64,000 nucleotides of DNA from Bombyx mori (taxonomy: Eukaryota > Arthropoda > Insecta > Lepidoptera > Bombycidae). The translations under genes were made by a program, and so were the position numbers. The DNA lies in NCBI RefSeq assembly GCF_030269925.1, contig NC_085107.1, positions 19,904,001 through 19,968,000 of the forward strand, written 5' to 3'. The notes under the pieces were generated by a model that ran no database searches, was not told the origin of the DNA, and saw only the letters and a list, made by a program, of their open reading frames with translations. Of this stretch, positions 12,501-27,500 are shown piece after piece (position 1 is the stretch's first letter; every line of letters starts with the position of its first letter).

Positions 12501-15500
12501 GTGTCCCGACGTGGCCTTGCGCATGGATGTGAGCCTGTAGAAGGGCGGAGTCTCCGTGCGCTCGATGAGACAGTTCAAAGTCTCGACTGTCTGCAGTTCC
12601 GTCATCATCTCATCAAGAAGTCGCTCGGGCCGGGGTCGGGCCAGATATAAGACAACGCGTTTCGCCTGCATTGTAAAATTAAATAACTATTACCTAGCGC
12701 TCCGGTTAAAACATACTCGCCAGTTTAGTCAAAAATATTGCAACGCATCGTATCCCCTTTGTCTCTTTGAGCACTTCTAAATTAAAAGGGCTATTAGAGG
12801 ACAAAAACACTCGAGCACTCAACATCAAAGTCCACCAGGTAGCTGTCTGTTGGGTAACAACAAACAAAACAATCTTTCCCAATCGTATTAAAGCGTAAAA
12901 TGATCAGTCTCCCCCGTCCGAGTCCTAGGGTTCCCGCCATCGCTAATAGGGCCAAATTTAATAAGCCCGTGCATCGAAAATGACGGTTGGCAAGGGCCCG
13001 ATCCTGACTACCGCTTTGTGTTGTGCGCAATTAATTTACATCCATTAGAGCGTCGCGGGCGTTCGGCGACTGACAAGCTCCGTGACCAATCAACCGCCAA
13101 ACAGTAGCTAGTTATAGATTAAAACAGTGATACTTACATATGGTAAAAGTTCGTTGGGTGCCATTCCGGAGACGATGATCAAATATCTGATGATGACCTT
13201 TAGGTTGTTCGGCCAACAGGCGCATAACGTCGACCACAGCTCTTCGATTTCTTTGGGGTGATTGTCCGAAAACTGTCAAACGAAGCCGTATGGGTATATT
13301 TAGTATTATTTTTTATTGACGTAGATAGGAAGACCAACTTGACAGATAAGATCTCATTTAAATCATAATATTTTTCAATCGCAACCATAACCGATTTTCT
13401 TATACCTTTCAATAAAAAATTCGTTAGAAGCATAATTTTGTTTTGCAACACAAACAAAATGTCCATGGTGCATGTTGCGTACCCTTCGTCCGCCCAATCC
13501 AATTTTAAAGGTACTCACTTAGTCTTTGTAAATTTAAGCTTCACATTCGAACCGAAATAAGACCTAAACAAGATTATGATCTCCCTATTTAATTAGGGCT
13601 GCTAAAACAACATCAAAACATAGTATACCCATATTTTCGACCCTCTCCCTTATTAGGAACTCTGTGTTGTATCGTACACAATGAGAGCATTATATTACTT
13701 AGGCAGCGGAAGCGTTTACGACCGCGTTGTCAACGTGTATTCATAGCGAGATATCTAGATAGAGATAGAAATATTTAGGGAAATTTGATAAGCACTTGTT
13801 AGTAATTGAGAGTCCATAGAGAGAAAGTTTGTTCCACTAAATTGTTTTCACGTGTATGATTTTTTTATTTAATTGAATTTTAATTTTTACTGTACGGTCG
13901 CCGTAAGTTATTTTCACAGTCTAAATTTGTTTATAACCAGTTTATTTTTGTTTATGCTCGTTTGAATTTAATATTTAGACTTAGGAAGATTCCACTAGAT
14001 ATCTTTAGTAATTCGACAGTTTTATTTTCCCGGTACATTCTATCCCCTGTCTATGCCAACTTTTCGGTATCACCGGTTCATCAACTCCTTTCTATGCCAA
14101 CCAATACATTAGGTTCGTTTGTTATTCAGAAAGACAATGATATAGTCCACAGATATAAATCAAGATCTTGAAGAAGAAGAATCCTGATATTATTTCTGTG
14201 TTATCATCCTTCTACTGCAAAACTTTTGATAAAATTTAAATTTATGTTACTCATTTTTATAGGTTGCTCATCAGGCCTAACCTGACATTGATACATTTAG
14301 AGATTTTTTTATGATAAACTGCGGAAACGATTCGATGTTTACACGCGCGTAGTAGCAGCACGTTGCAGGATCGGTTCATGTAGGAAGGGCGCATCAAGGT
14401 CGCGCCCGATGACGGATGGGGTAAACAGGGGTGAGCCCATGACGATCTCACCCATGCCTGAACTTGACCTTCATACTATGAAGTGCGCATCCACTACGCT
14501 TTAATAATATTAAAAACACAAGTTAAAACATTACGATTTCATCTCGCATTGATTTTATACTTTTTATACACATTCATTTTGTATTGAATAGGTACACTAG
14601 TTGCGTACGAAAAAATGTCATGAAAGACAAAATTAAATGATACAATATACCGTTTTTGAAGAATTAAAAATTCATATAATAATTTTTTTAATTCTTAAAA
14701 AATTCATAATTTTTTAAATTCCTTAATTCTCTAAAAAATGTCTGTTTTTTTAATTATTCAAAAATTTGTAAACCACGTTATCGGTGAACGTACAAAGAGG
14801 CTGGCTTTTCTCGCTGTGCCTTCTTACATTTCCGGTAACAAAGAATCATTTTTGTATTCAATTATTTCGTTATACAGTTCGATTCGAGTCATTGTTCAGA
14901 AGTCGGATGCGCTGCCCGAATGGTGCGCAAATGTTCTGAGCTACAGCTAATGAGTTGTTCGACGTTGTCATATTTTATGCAGGAAATTCTACGGTGGCAC
15001 GCTTCAGGGGTCTTAAGACCTCCATCTTTGTGTCTCTAACTAGAAGGTTTTGAACCGCTCCCTATGGCGTAGTACGGTTTATTGTTCGCTAAAATAGCAG
15101 CATCACCACTATTGAGAATGAAGAAATACGATACTTTTAAATTTAATTTATTGATGCATACATTATTGATACATACATATATTTATAAAAACTAGTTTAT
15201 GTAAACTATTTACCAATAAATTGTAGTTTGTCGCGGGGAGAGTCAAAGACCGGGCTCAGTGGTGTAAGTTAGGAATGGCGAATAAGAGCTATGTGCTTAG
15301 AGCGAGTTTTTTAACGTTCTCGATAGCGTAAAAGTTAACTCAAATTTGTATGGAGTTGGAACGTTTGCCTACGTTCTAACTGCATACAAATTTGAGAACG
15401 TTAAAAAACTCGCTCTAAGCACACTGATGATGATTTGACTGCAAATCATTTTTATTATTTCTAGTATTTTTATTGCTGCAGATCGACAGACTAATTCTAG

Positions 15501-18500
15501 GCTCACCTAACGGAATCCTTATGACTATACAATGAGGATGGCGCTACATTTCTAGACATGAGGTGGTAGTCTCAACTGTATGGCAGTAGCAACTTTGCGA
15601 CAAGAAACCGAGCGGAACCGGATGCACCGGAACGCAACATCGTTCATAACACGACGTACCACTAATAAAACGGTTTGTAATGTAATGTTAGCACTTTTAA
15701 GGCCTATAAAAATGTGCGCTTAAGTAAAGAATTTTGATGTATTGAAAAGATTGTCCGACCAACGCGTAGCGTGTTGAAATTCCAAGACGTCTAGACAGGG
15801 GTCCCTCGCGGTAGCGTACAGGTGTGTAGCACTCACCCTCCTCACATTGTAAGTATTTATAGGTAACATTATTGTATCATTTTTAAGGGCCTTATATAAT
15901 GTTAAATGTAGGGTAGGTCTCTAGCTTCCATCATTCTGGTACCGATCGTGAACTGTATCCTCAATGACGATTGTTTTGTATGTTTGTGTGACTGTAAATT
16001 TTTTTTCTTAGACAATTCTACGAATATAATTCAGGTACATTTCACTACAAGAAAAATAGATCAACCTTTTTAAAGTAAAGTTTTTTTCAGCGTATTTCTC
16101 TAAGCTTCGGTTTTGCGCTTTTATTTCAGGAAAGGAAAACATGTTTCGTCAAGCAGAGTTCACTGAAGTCGATTTACTCGGTACGAGGGAAACCTCTTTT
16201 GCTTCGTTACGGAAGGTTAGTGTTTGACGTCAAATAGGATCCGTAGAGACGTTCTCCTCGTGTGAGAGGAATTGACTCGTACACCGTACATTTTAGTGAT
16301 GTGATGGAGGATTTTATTTAACAATGCTTTTTGCTGCCTATAGTTGTGCTTTTTTATTCACTGCCTAACTGGTATCAAGGGAACCAATGTGGTCGAATTA
16401 ACATGAGTGCTTCCATCTCATTTTACAGGTGAAGGTGGATAGCTTATTTATGCTAGACAAGACGAAGGAACGAGTTCCGAGGTAAATGGGCGTTTTATGT
16501 TTTATTAGTTTTACTTATACGTCAATTAGTGGATGAACTTGTATTTGTTTGTAATGTAATGAGTGAATTGATGCGATAAGGAATAGCAAAAGGTACCGCC
16601 GTTACAGCTTGCCTATCTAAGGGAGGTGATTGTGCCTTCCCCGAGAATGAAGAGAGGCGGTAGTAGTGTAAATTCAATCCACTGTCGGTGCTTTTAGGCT
16701 CTTCAAGCCCCGCTCACCGTCCTCGTCGAACTCGTCGACTCCGTCCAAGAGTTCGACGTGCAAACTAGCCCATAGACACAGTTCACTGACTTTCTCACTG
16801 GATCTTCTCAGTGGGTCGCGATTCCGATCCGGTGGTATTTTTTTTTATTGCTTAGATGTGTGGACGAGCTCACAGCCCACCTGGTGTTAAGTGGTTACTG
16901 GAGCCCATAGATATCTACAACGTAAATGCGTCACCCACCTCGAGCCATAAGTTCTAAGGTCTCAGTATAGTTACAACGGCTACTCCACCCTTCAAACCGA
17001 AACGCATTACTGCTTCACGGCAGAAATAGGTAAGGCGGTGTTACCTACTCGTGCGGACTCGCAAGAGGTCCTACCACCGGTAAATTAAATACCAGTAAGA
17101 TTCAGCGAAGCACTGCTCTTGCTAGAACTGGTGTTAGCAATTCTCTCAGGTTGACCCCGTGGGCTCACCTACCAGTCCGCGCAAACTTGAAATAGCCTCT
17201 TAAGCTACCAACAAATAGGCAGGGAAAAAATGTACGATATATAAAAAAATCACGACATGAAGAAACTGAAGTGTGATCAATTATAAGATAAGAGGCTAAG
17301 AGGCGCCGCTTAGTCCCTGGTCACGTCCGGCGCTAGGAGTCGTCCACTTGTTGCCTTCATTTAACATTGCAGTTGTGGCTGCAGCTAGCACGGACCTGGA
17401 TCGCGCTAACGACAGTGTCAAGATAAGGTAGCACATTTACAAGTTCCGAACATAACGTTAGGCTGTCGGTCTAACGAGCGACAACACCCACCCGGTTTGT
17501 AGAAGCTCTTTCCTTTATCGTTTCCGAATGCAACATGTTTGTTGAGCTTTGAGAACGCAAATTGTTTTCCATTTACAAATTACTTATTTATCAGCTTCCT
17601 GTATATTTTCACTTTGAATTTAACATAATATTACCGAACTGTCACTGTATATAATAAATATATTGTATATTGTAAATAATAAATATATTTGGCAACTGAG
17701 GCGATATTGATCACGCATCACGGTATGTACTTTTATTAACCTCAAATGTTTTCATGATGTTAACATTGTCAATATCATCAGCACACAGGACGTTGGTGGA
17801 AAGCGATAACTTTAGAAAAGATTAGCTTCTCTAATATTGTATGACACAGCAAAAACGATCATCGTAATTTAAGAGTCCATATCTAGTCTTTCTGTACAAG
17901 CCATGAGATGAATTTATCAAAGTGAATAACAGTTTACCTTGGCTGTTATGTAGAAGAGGTTATTCAAAACCATTTCGGTAGCTTCAGCGGAGCCCAGACC
18001 TTCCCGGCGACTACTGCGACCGCCGTCCGTCGTGTAGTACTGTCGACAAAAAAATTGATGTCTGTAACTTTAATTTTTAATTAAACGTTAATAGCACCAG
18101 AATCGCGAATTTTCATTTATTGTTTTAATTTATCGTTAAACGCTCCTTTATAGTAATTGTTTTTAACATAAAGTTGTCATTATCATAAAGCATCGTTACA
18201 AGCTTTGACCATGAACGCTACTGTAGTTCTTTCATAAATAAAAACTAATTTATCAGATAAGAGACAGCGACGACAACACCGTGTGAGCGAGTGACCAGCG
18301 CACAAACAATAACAAGAAATCACATTAAAATATGTTTTTAATAAGTAATATGTTAGCCGTGACAGTGGTGGAAGGTTAGCCTTGTTTTGAAATCCTACAC
18401 CGCAAGGTTAATTCATATAGCTTGTGAACTAAATATATAAAACAAACGACGACATCAACATATTTTTCTGTTATTGAAAATGATTTTGCGTAAACATTCG

Positions 18501-21500
18501 ACGTGTTTAGATCTTACGCACATTACAATGCATTTTAATGCAATACGTTAGGTTAGCTCATCATTGGTATTTATATCCGCAAAATTGAGATATGTCAGTG
18601 AAATCATAATTTATTTGATCCTACGTCTGCGCGTCAGAACGCAAGGCGTGTTTGGCTCACGGCTGCTTACTTTGCCTTGTGCGGGCTTGTGACATGCTCT
18701 ACGACCGATCCTCCTCTGGAGGATCAGTAATTAGTGTGAAAGATATGTAAAGAATTGAGGATACGGTTACTACGGTACAGATTCTAATAATAGGGTAAAA
18801 ATAGACTAGGTGGAGCAATTTCCATTTTAAGATCTCCTAATTAATAGACAACCCGTATATTATGATGTTAGATCTTTTCAACTGAAACATGTCTGTGAAA
18901 TAAATAATACTTAACTAATAAAGATATTAATAAAACCTCGGGATAGAATAAAGAAATATAAGATGAATAGATTAATTGCAGTTTACATCAAATTAGCATG
19001 TTTTATATAATGAGAATTATCTAAACGAGCATTAAGATAATCGCATTAGATTGTCATGCGAGAGCACACAGTAAGATTAGCGTCTTCAACTGTCATTCAT
19101 GATCAACAATTGATCGATAATTAGGAAGACTATATGAGTCGCGTATATAACGTACTGGACGGCGTCGTAACGTGCGCAGACAGCCAACGAGGTGGACCGG
19201 TGACCTGATCAAAGTGGCTGGTAGGGACTGGATGTGAAATTCAAGAGACCTACACTCAATATTGCGTGGACAAGGGTTGAAAAAGAGAGGGGTCGCGTGT
19301 CTCGCTTCTGGAGTGACGAACCCGCAACCTCGATTACGTCTCGGCGAGAATATTCTCGAGAAACTCTGCTTATCTATAATTATCATAACTCTGCTTATGT
19401 ATGTTATGACTCTCTTATATATGTATAATATATCATAACTCTGCTTATGTATATCGGAATTCTCTTATGTACATTATAAGCAAAGTTGCATGTACAACTT
19501 GAAAATATTTGAAATAAATTCAAGATTTAGGCACTATCCTAGCGATGTAAGTACGCATCTCGCTCAGCTTAGTTAGATTTGTTTCTTTTCAGAGGCTGCG
19601 AAATGTAAAATGACATGTAATTAAACTTTGAAAACAGAAGCACCTCGACTTGGAAGCGAGGCGCGAAATTACGTGAGTGTCGGGAGATCAAGGAGAGATC
19701 AATGCGCGGTTCGATTTATTTACTAACGTCGCTTGCGGGAGTACATCATCATCCGGTACGAATGGAATGGGATAGCGAAATGTGAAACGTAAAGTACAAC
19801 GAATACGGATGTTTATTATTTGCACGTTGTACTCGTAAAACAGCGAATCGAAACTGTTTTCACAAAAAAACACCCTCAAGTGTTTGTGAGAACTACATTC
19901 AGATTACTTATGGTGTTATGTTAGCAATGCTGTGTATTAGGAAGAGAGTAAGGGTAGTGGGAATATGGGTTACAGTAACCACCTGAGACCAGGAGTTATG
20001 AGAATGGTAGAATGAATAGTGATATGTAAAAAATATCTGTGCAACGGCGATTTTCGCGAAGGCTACATTTACCTCGACGTGCTTCGGAATTCCGCTGTAT
20101 TTACTCTTAGATTGAATTACAAGCATTCAAATTACACAACGGGAGCTATTTACATATGTATATGTATGGTCGTGGATGCGGCGTGCCAATTAGAGCGCAT
20201 TGATTGACATGATGCGTCTCTAACAGTATATCAAATGGATTAAGCCGCAAATACAACGTGAACCTTAGTTTCTACTGAATATCAAATGTTTGTTTGGATT
20301 TAAGGCGGAGCTTTAGTCATATGTCTGCTGTCACATAATCATACCGAATCAACGGTGTATTGTGTTTTCGTAATATTTCAGTATCATCAAATTTAAAATA
20401 TTAATTCTATATTATTGATTAATATAGATAACAAAGAAAGTACATTCACATTACATTGTATTTTTACGTTCTCTTCGGAAAGTTGCGACTATAGACAAAA
20501 AAATACTATTTATTAACATGTTTCTTTTTTAATGCCATCACACGTAGACCTCTGCGGTTCTTACACTATTGATTGCTATTCGAGATGAACGCGCTGGTAC
20601 CTCTCAACCTGATCCTTGGTCGTTCAAGTACCTTCTATTGATTTTAAAACCGGTAACGGTAAAATTATGGACCAGCGTTCGTAAAACATAACACTCAACA
20701 AATATAAATTAAAATCGAAACCATCTCTGTCGTCTCGATCTCTGTCGTCATATCAACCAGACTCGTGTAACATCGAAATAAATCACAATTAAAAGTTTTA
20801 CATTCCTACGTACGACAGGGAGATGTTGCAAAATGAAAAAGAGTACCCATGTCGCGCGGAACACCCTGCACAGAAATTTTATTATAACAAAAAAGTATAC
20901 AAGCGGAGTTGCATATTTTTTAATGAACTACTAAATATCAAGGAGTTCAACTTTTGTACTGAACTGAAATGCAGTCGTCGTCTGATATTAAATTTGTCAA
21001 AGTATTGCCTAACAAACAGGCTGGCAAAACTTCAGCACACGCAAACAAACTTCAAGAAATAGAAGGACAATAAAAAAAAACACGTTATCGTATCTGCCCT
21101 GCCATAGGTTACATCCTAAATGAGAAGCCTTCATATTACTGCTGGGTCACGAATTGGAAAGAATTCGCTATTTTTATAGTATCATTATAATTTATAATAT
21201 TTCATAGTAGTCGTGGCCTAAAGGATAAGACGCCCGGTGCATTCGTAAGTAGCGATGCACCGGTGTTCGAATCCCGCCGGCAGGTACCAATTTTTCTAAT
21301 GAAATACGTACTTAATAAATATTCACGCCTGACTTCCACGGTGAATGAATATAGGAATATAGGAAGGACATCGTGTAATAAAAAACAAACCCACAAAATT
21401 ATAATTTGCGTAATTACTTGTGGTAGAACGTCTTGTAGTCCGCGCGGTTAGGTACCACCATCCTGCCTATTTGTGTAAATTCTACGATGTGTGGATTCTG

Positions 21501-24500
21501 CGAAATATTGTTCTTGCTAGAAGTGTTAGCAAATTCTCTCAGGTTGAGCCCGTGAGCACACCTACCCGTCCGCGCGTAGCTGGTATAGCTGGCTACCAAC
21601 GAATAGGTAGGGGAGAAAAAAGATGTCAGAAGTTCAAAACTATGTAAATTAAAATATTGTAATCACCAGAAATGGATAGGTCATTTAATAACAAGCAAAA
21701 CAGAAAAATGGGCTAAATTAGTAACTGAATGGTACCCTCGGGAGGGGAAAAGATTAAAAGGACGATCCAAAGGTGGGTAGACGACATAAAAGCCGTTGCA
21801 GGCTCTACGTGGAAGAGGAAATGCCACGACCGGAACTTATGGCAGGATTTGGGGGAGGGCTATGCGAAAGCAAAACAATCTTAGCCGATGTCAAATGAAA
21901 AGAAAAAAAATGAATAGTATGTACCTAAATATGAATTAAGGTTGTTAATAAAGGCTTCTTTATCTTTATCTTAATCACCAGAGCTTGGGCTTAACATATT
22001 AAGAACCGGAATTTGCCAACCAGATCAGGAAATCACGAGAGCCGGTAGTTTTAAATTATTAAAACACACTGGATATTAAATACTGCTGAAATTTTGCTTC
22101 TTTAAATCATAATAAAAACAGAAATAAAAGATCGTTAAAATATCCCGAGCCGTACCGAAAATTGTTATCACAAAACAAACATTTAATTTAACTTTATTAT
22201 TCCCTATAACAAGTTTCTAGTTGACTATAGACTTTGGTTAACTCATTTTCGCCCATTTGCGAGGGTTGCTGCAGTTTTTTTTTTTAAATCTGTATGGAAA
22301 GAAGCTCAGTGGAAAGCCAATATTGAGTGAAGTTGATTCAATAAAGGCGCGCGGCACGTAGCTTGTGTAACTTCATTTTGGCCTCCATCAAAGGTTGTTA
22401 AATACAAATTTTCTTCAATTTGGTTTGTTTTAGCAAATAAACGATAATGTAAAGATTGTGTAAATAGACGGATGTTTCTGTTGTGAGAAGACAAATAAGG
22501 TATTTGATGCACAATAAATGGGTAATCTGTTTTTAATGAAACTGACATAGCTCAATTGAATAAGAGATTTTACGTATTTCTATAAAAAGATGAAACTTTT
22601 TTTTTATTGCTTAGATGGGTGGCCGACCTCACAGCCCACCTGGTGTTAAGGGGTTACTGGAGCCCATTGACATCTACAACGTAAATGCGCCACCTACTTT
22701 GAGATATAAGTTCTAAGGTCTCAAGTATAGTTACAACGGCTGCCCCACCCTTCAAACCGAAAAGCATTACTGCTTCACGGCAGAAACAGGCGGGGTGGTG
22801 GCACGTTTTTTATTTTATTTTTTTTATTGCTTAGATGTGTGGACGACCTCACAGCCCACCTGGTGTTAAGTGGTTACTGGAGCCCATAGACATCTACAAC
22901 GTAAATGCGCCACACACCTTGAGATATAGTTCTAAGGTCTCAGTATAGTCACAACGGCTGCCCCACCCTTCAAACCGAAACGCATTACTGCTTCACGGCA
23001 GAAATAGGCGCGCGGACTCACAAGAGGTCCTACCACCAGTAAAACTCGACTTATTACTTCCTTTTGCACTAGGTTCGTTGGTAAAAAATTTATTAAAGTA
23101 TATTTATGTACCTGTATATAGGATAGCGGGTTGGCCGGGGGCACGTTGGGGTCGACCAGTTCAATGTTCACCAGCCAAGGCAAGAGGTACTGCAGGAGGA
23201 GCTGACGGACTTCAGTACGAGCGGTCTGGAAGCGCGCCGTTATCTCTAAAAAAGAACACTCACTTCAATTACTTCATATTATAGATACTGTTAGGTACCT
23301 AGGTGAAATGGTACCATATTATAGGTACTGTCAGGTACCTAAGTGAAGTGAAATGAAATGATTAAAAAAAACTATATCTGAAGATGTAAGTGACAAGTAG
23401 ATAATTTCTTTTTTAATTTTTTTTTATTGCTTAGATGGGTCGACGAGCTACTGGAGCCCATAGACATCTACAACGTAAATGCGCCACCCACCTTGAGACA
23501 TAAGTTCTAAGGTCTCAGGTAAAGTTACAACGGCTGCCCCACCCCTCAAACCGAAACACATTACTGCTTCACGGAAGAAATAAGCAGGGTGGTGGTACCT
23601 ACCCGCGCGGACTCTCAAGAGGTCCTACCACCAGTGAATTCATTTTCAAGCTTTAGTCTTATCCCAATATCATTTAAGTGAATGTTCAAATGGTGTAAAA
23701 TCATCTGCTAATCTTAGTCAGTAAAATAACAAATTTAAAGTACTTTCTCACATTATGAACGTGTCATGAGTTTTCGTGATAACAGTTCAACATCACAAAG
23801 ATATATCAAAATGTATATAAGCATCAGAATGTTCAATATCGGAAAAAACTAGTATTGGAAATTAAACGAACTATGTCTTTATAACGTCCACATTCATTTT
23901 CCATCCACAACGGTGCGAACAGGAGTTCCGCAAACAACAGATATTATAATTTGTTTTGAAATGTAAGGACCACGTTACATTGCGTTGTAAATAAATAGTT
24001 ATTTTAAATAATGGAATCCGTACTCGGGTCACGGTTACCGAAAATTTATGCAGATTTTCTGTTTAGTTGTTGGTCATCATTGTTGATGGAAATAAACGAA
24101 AATATTATGCATACATGATAATATTAATATTGGCCAGGCTAATTTCACATTTATCATTGGAACTTTTATGAATCCTCCATCGTTTATTAATCTCGAGTAA
24201 GCCATTTTTATTTTTATAACAGTTTACCGTAACGATGTTCATTCAAATAAGATCCGATATATGTGCGATTCCTGGGTGCTATAAGGTGCGTCGTAGCGAG
24301 GGAAATTCTAATATAACGCATTTTATAACGTGAATGTAAAGCGATAAGCCTCGTTTATAACAACTTCGAACGCTGCGTGTGGATGAGATAGAGCATGGAA
24401 AATGAAAAATCACATTTATCAAGTGTTTTTTTATGACTTCTCAACCTATATGTGACTCAGGTCTCGTAAAGATAATGGTGTTGCGATTAGATATTGGCAT

Positions 24501-27500
24501 AGAGAAGATCTGACGTCGGTGGCATTGCCCGCCATGCGTGACCCTCAATAACGATACGAGAGTACATGTTATTGGTTTAGTGGGTAGCCGTTACTATCTT
24601 GGTAGTTCCACATAGGCAGCGCGTCTCATCAACGCGGGGTCTTCGTATGGGGTTCAACACCCAGCCGAAAAAAAAAAACCAATAGTTTGGGATCAGCGAG
24701 TCGTGGAGGAAAGTACGTTGAGGTTATTAGAACTGCGGACGAATGATAGGGAAGAAGCAAACACCTGGTGACGAGCATAGCTAATCATTAAGGTCCTAGA
24801 CGGCAATTTTTTGACATCCAGTTACTTTAGAAGACATTTTTGGAATCCCAGGATTTCGCAAGAGAGCAATCCATATTATTTATGAGTTACTTGCTGACTT
24901 GATTACTCCCACCGAACCATTAAACTCATATCATACGATATATACATACATCATAGAAAATTATATAAACTCCTGTATGCATTATCCAAAAATGTATAAC
25001 TGACAAGTAAAAAAAGCAAGAAAAATAAATCGAATTTTCCATCTGCGCAAAATATTCCGATAACAATCCAAACGTTTGGGACGAATTTTATCCTTCACGC
25101 ATACATACATATAAGCCACACATAGGAGATAAATGTAATGTTCGTGAACGACACTCATATTCAAATCGCACTACATCCTCAATTAAGGCGGCGCGTTATT
25201 GTGTGCGAATAAATAACGTATCATGCCCTAGTTTTATAACACCTTAAACCTTGTCGTCTATTACTATATGCATTACATTGCGGGGTGAATAGCAGGAGCT
25301 ACGTGTGGCCTGTTGACGAGAAAATTGAAGCTGGAGTCCTTGCTAGGTCGATCACACGCGCCGAGATCACGTGCTTGTTCCATCTCCTCGTCTGATTGGG
25401 GTGCAACCGCCACTAGTGATGCTCTTTGTATCGATACTTGTAGGAAACGCCGATGTTATTTATTATCTTATTGCTTTAGATGGCATTAGCTTGTGGCCTA
25501 CCTAAAGTAAGTGGCTATCGGAACCCGCGGAGACGACGCCACAGCGGCCTCCGACATTGAGGTAAATGAGATCTGAGTATTAATGGTAATGTAATTATTT
25601 GACCCTTCAAACAGAAATAAACGCTTGCTTCTTAGTATAACAGGCTCAAGGTAGGAATCAGACTTACATAGGAAATACGGTGAAGGCACTTATTTTGTGG
25701 ACAATTGGTGGGGAAGTACCCTACCCTATGCATTTGGTACCGAGATGTCAGTTTGGCATAAGATATGGATCTTTTTGCTACTTACTATTGTTATTCAAGT
25801 TTATTAGGCATAAAAAAGTTCGTTTCGTGAAATAATGCGTTCATATCGATCGTTCGTCACAAATTTGAATATCGATAACGACATATTGGCAAAAATGTTT
25901 TTATCCATGCCTAGATAGATTGACGTTACCGGTCGGGTCTCATCCGAGTGCAATTTGCAACTATACGAGTTTCATTGACACAATTTCTTTGTTGACACAA
26001 AGCACGCGGCGAACTCTCGATGCTTCGAATAATAAAATAATATTCTACCATGGTCTGACTGGATGTGATGAATGACATCCTGCCCTAAATAAAAATTAAT
26101 GAATTTGCGGCTATTCGGTGTAGGGTGTCAGGATTTTAAATCAACGTGTTACATGTGACGATTTTAAATTAATTAAGAACAAAAGTCGAAAAAAAATTTA
26201 GAGTAAACAAATGTCCTAATTTTTATACTTGTAAATTCTTTTGTAGTATGAAGTGATTAATTTATACCAGAAACTGCGTGTTAATTACACTATCGACATT
26301 TCCTTCGAACAAATAATTTGGTAAGAGAGTTATAAGATTTTCCACAGCTTCCTGTAGCACATTGGAATGTCTACTTATTTTATTTTTCTCTTTCAGATAT
26401 ATAATTTCCGGTCTCGAGAGCTGCAATCGGCTGTCAAGCGGAAACGCAACTCGTGTTCAATATTGTTGTTTTATCTTTGTGCAATTCACATGACATCTAT
26501 TGATTCGAAAAGTAGTGGGTCAAAATAACTACGTTCTGAAATCGCATTTTTCCGGACATACAGTCGTGGTCAACTAATTAGGGACATTCAAGATAGTGAA
26601 GGGCTATAACCGGCTATGTACATTTAAATATAAAACCCTATTGATTTCTCAGCACCTATTATTTGCATAATGTGGTCCGATTATTATGCTATAAATGGCT
26701 GTAAATAAAAGATTTAATAAATAGAAAAAGTATTTAATATCAAAGATTAAACATGTATTAAATATTAAGGTACAATTCTGTAGTGGACATTTAATTAAGG
26801 ACAGTAAAGTATAATGAAAAATACAGTTACACAAAACTTATAATCTTCAGTGTTATAATATCTTTAACAGCTCCATTTTATTACGTGTAAAATCAGTACC
26901 CAGTAGCAAAACCTTTGTTAGTAATTACCGCTTGACACCGATGTGGCATAGACATTATCAGTTTCTGACATGTTTCGACAGGAATGTTTGCCCATGCCTC
27001 ACAAAAAGCTTCATGAAGTTCATCCAAATTTGTATTACGATAAGTGGCAACTTTTTTCTTGATTTCGTGCCAAAGTTGCTCAATTGGGTTGAGGTCCGGG
27101 CTATTTGCTGGCCAATCTAGCACCGATACAAACTGACTGGTAAGAAACGACTTGACTGAATGGGTGGTATGTTTCGGGTCGTTATCCTGCTGAAACGTCC
27201 ATATAATAGGGAAATGCTCCTCAGCATAGGGAAGCATAGTTTCTTCCAATATTGCCTTGTATTGATGTTGGTCTAAGTTACCCTGAACTTTCCTCACAGG
27301 TCCCACTCCACGTCCAGAAAATGAACCCCATATTTTAATGTTTCCACCGCCATGTTTCACCTGTTTTTTTGTGAATCTTGGATTCATTTTCGCTTTTACA
27401 GGACGCCGTACATATTGCCTTCCATCTGAAGAAATCAAATTAATCTTGGTCTCGTCAGAGAAAAGTACATGTTGCCATTGGGCGTAGATCCAATGTCCAT

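Noticed and set aside
13138..13502. 100-codon minus ORF 13200-13502 as a separate gene
   Set aside because: It overlaps furry exon d in another frame and has no domain.
21207..21285. tRNA gene candidate (box A and box B present)
   Set aside because: The sequence continues into the Bm1 linker, recurs at 44107 with the same linker, and does not fold into a proper cloverleaf acceptor stem; it is the SINE head.
24540..24680. Possible processed or tRNA-derived retrocopy with A-run at 24669
   Set aside because: No box A/box B spacing, no matching copy in the window and no target duplication seen.
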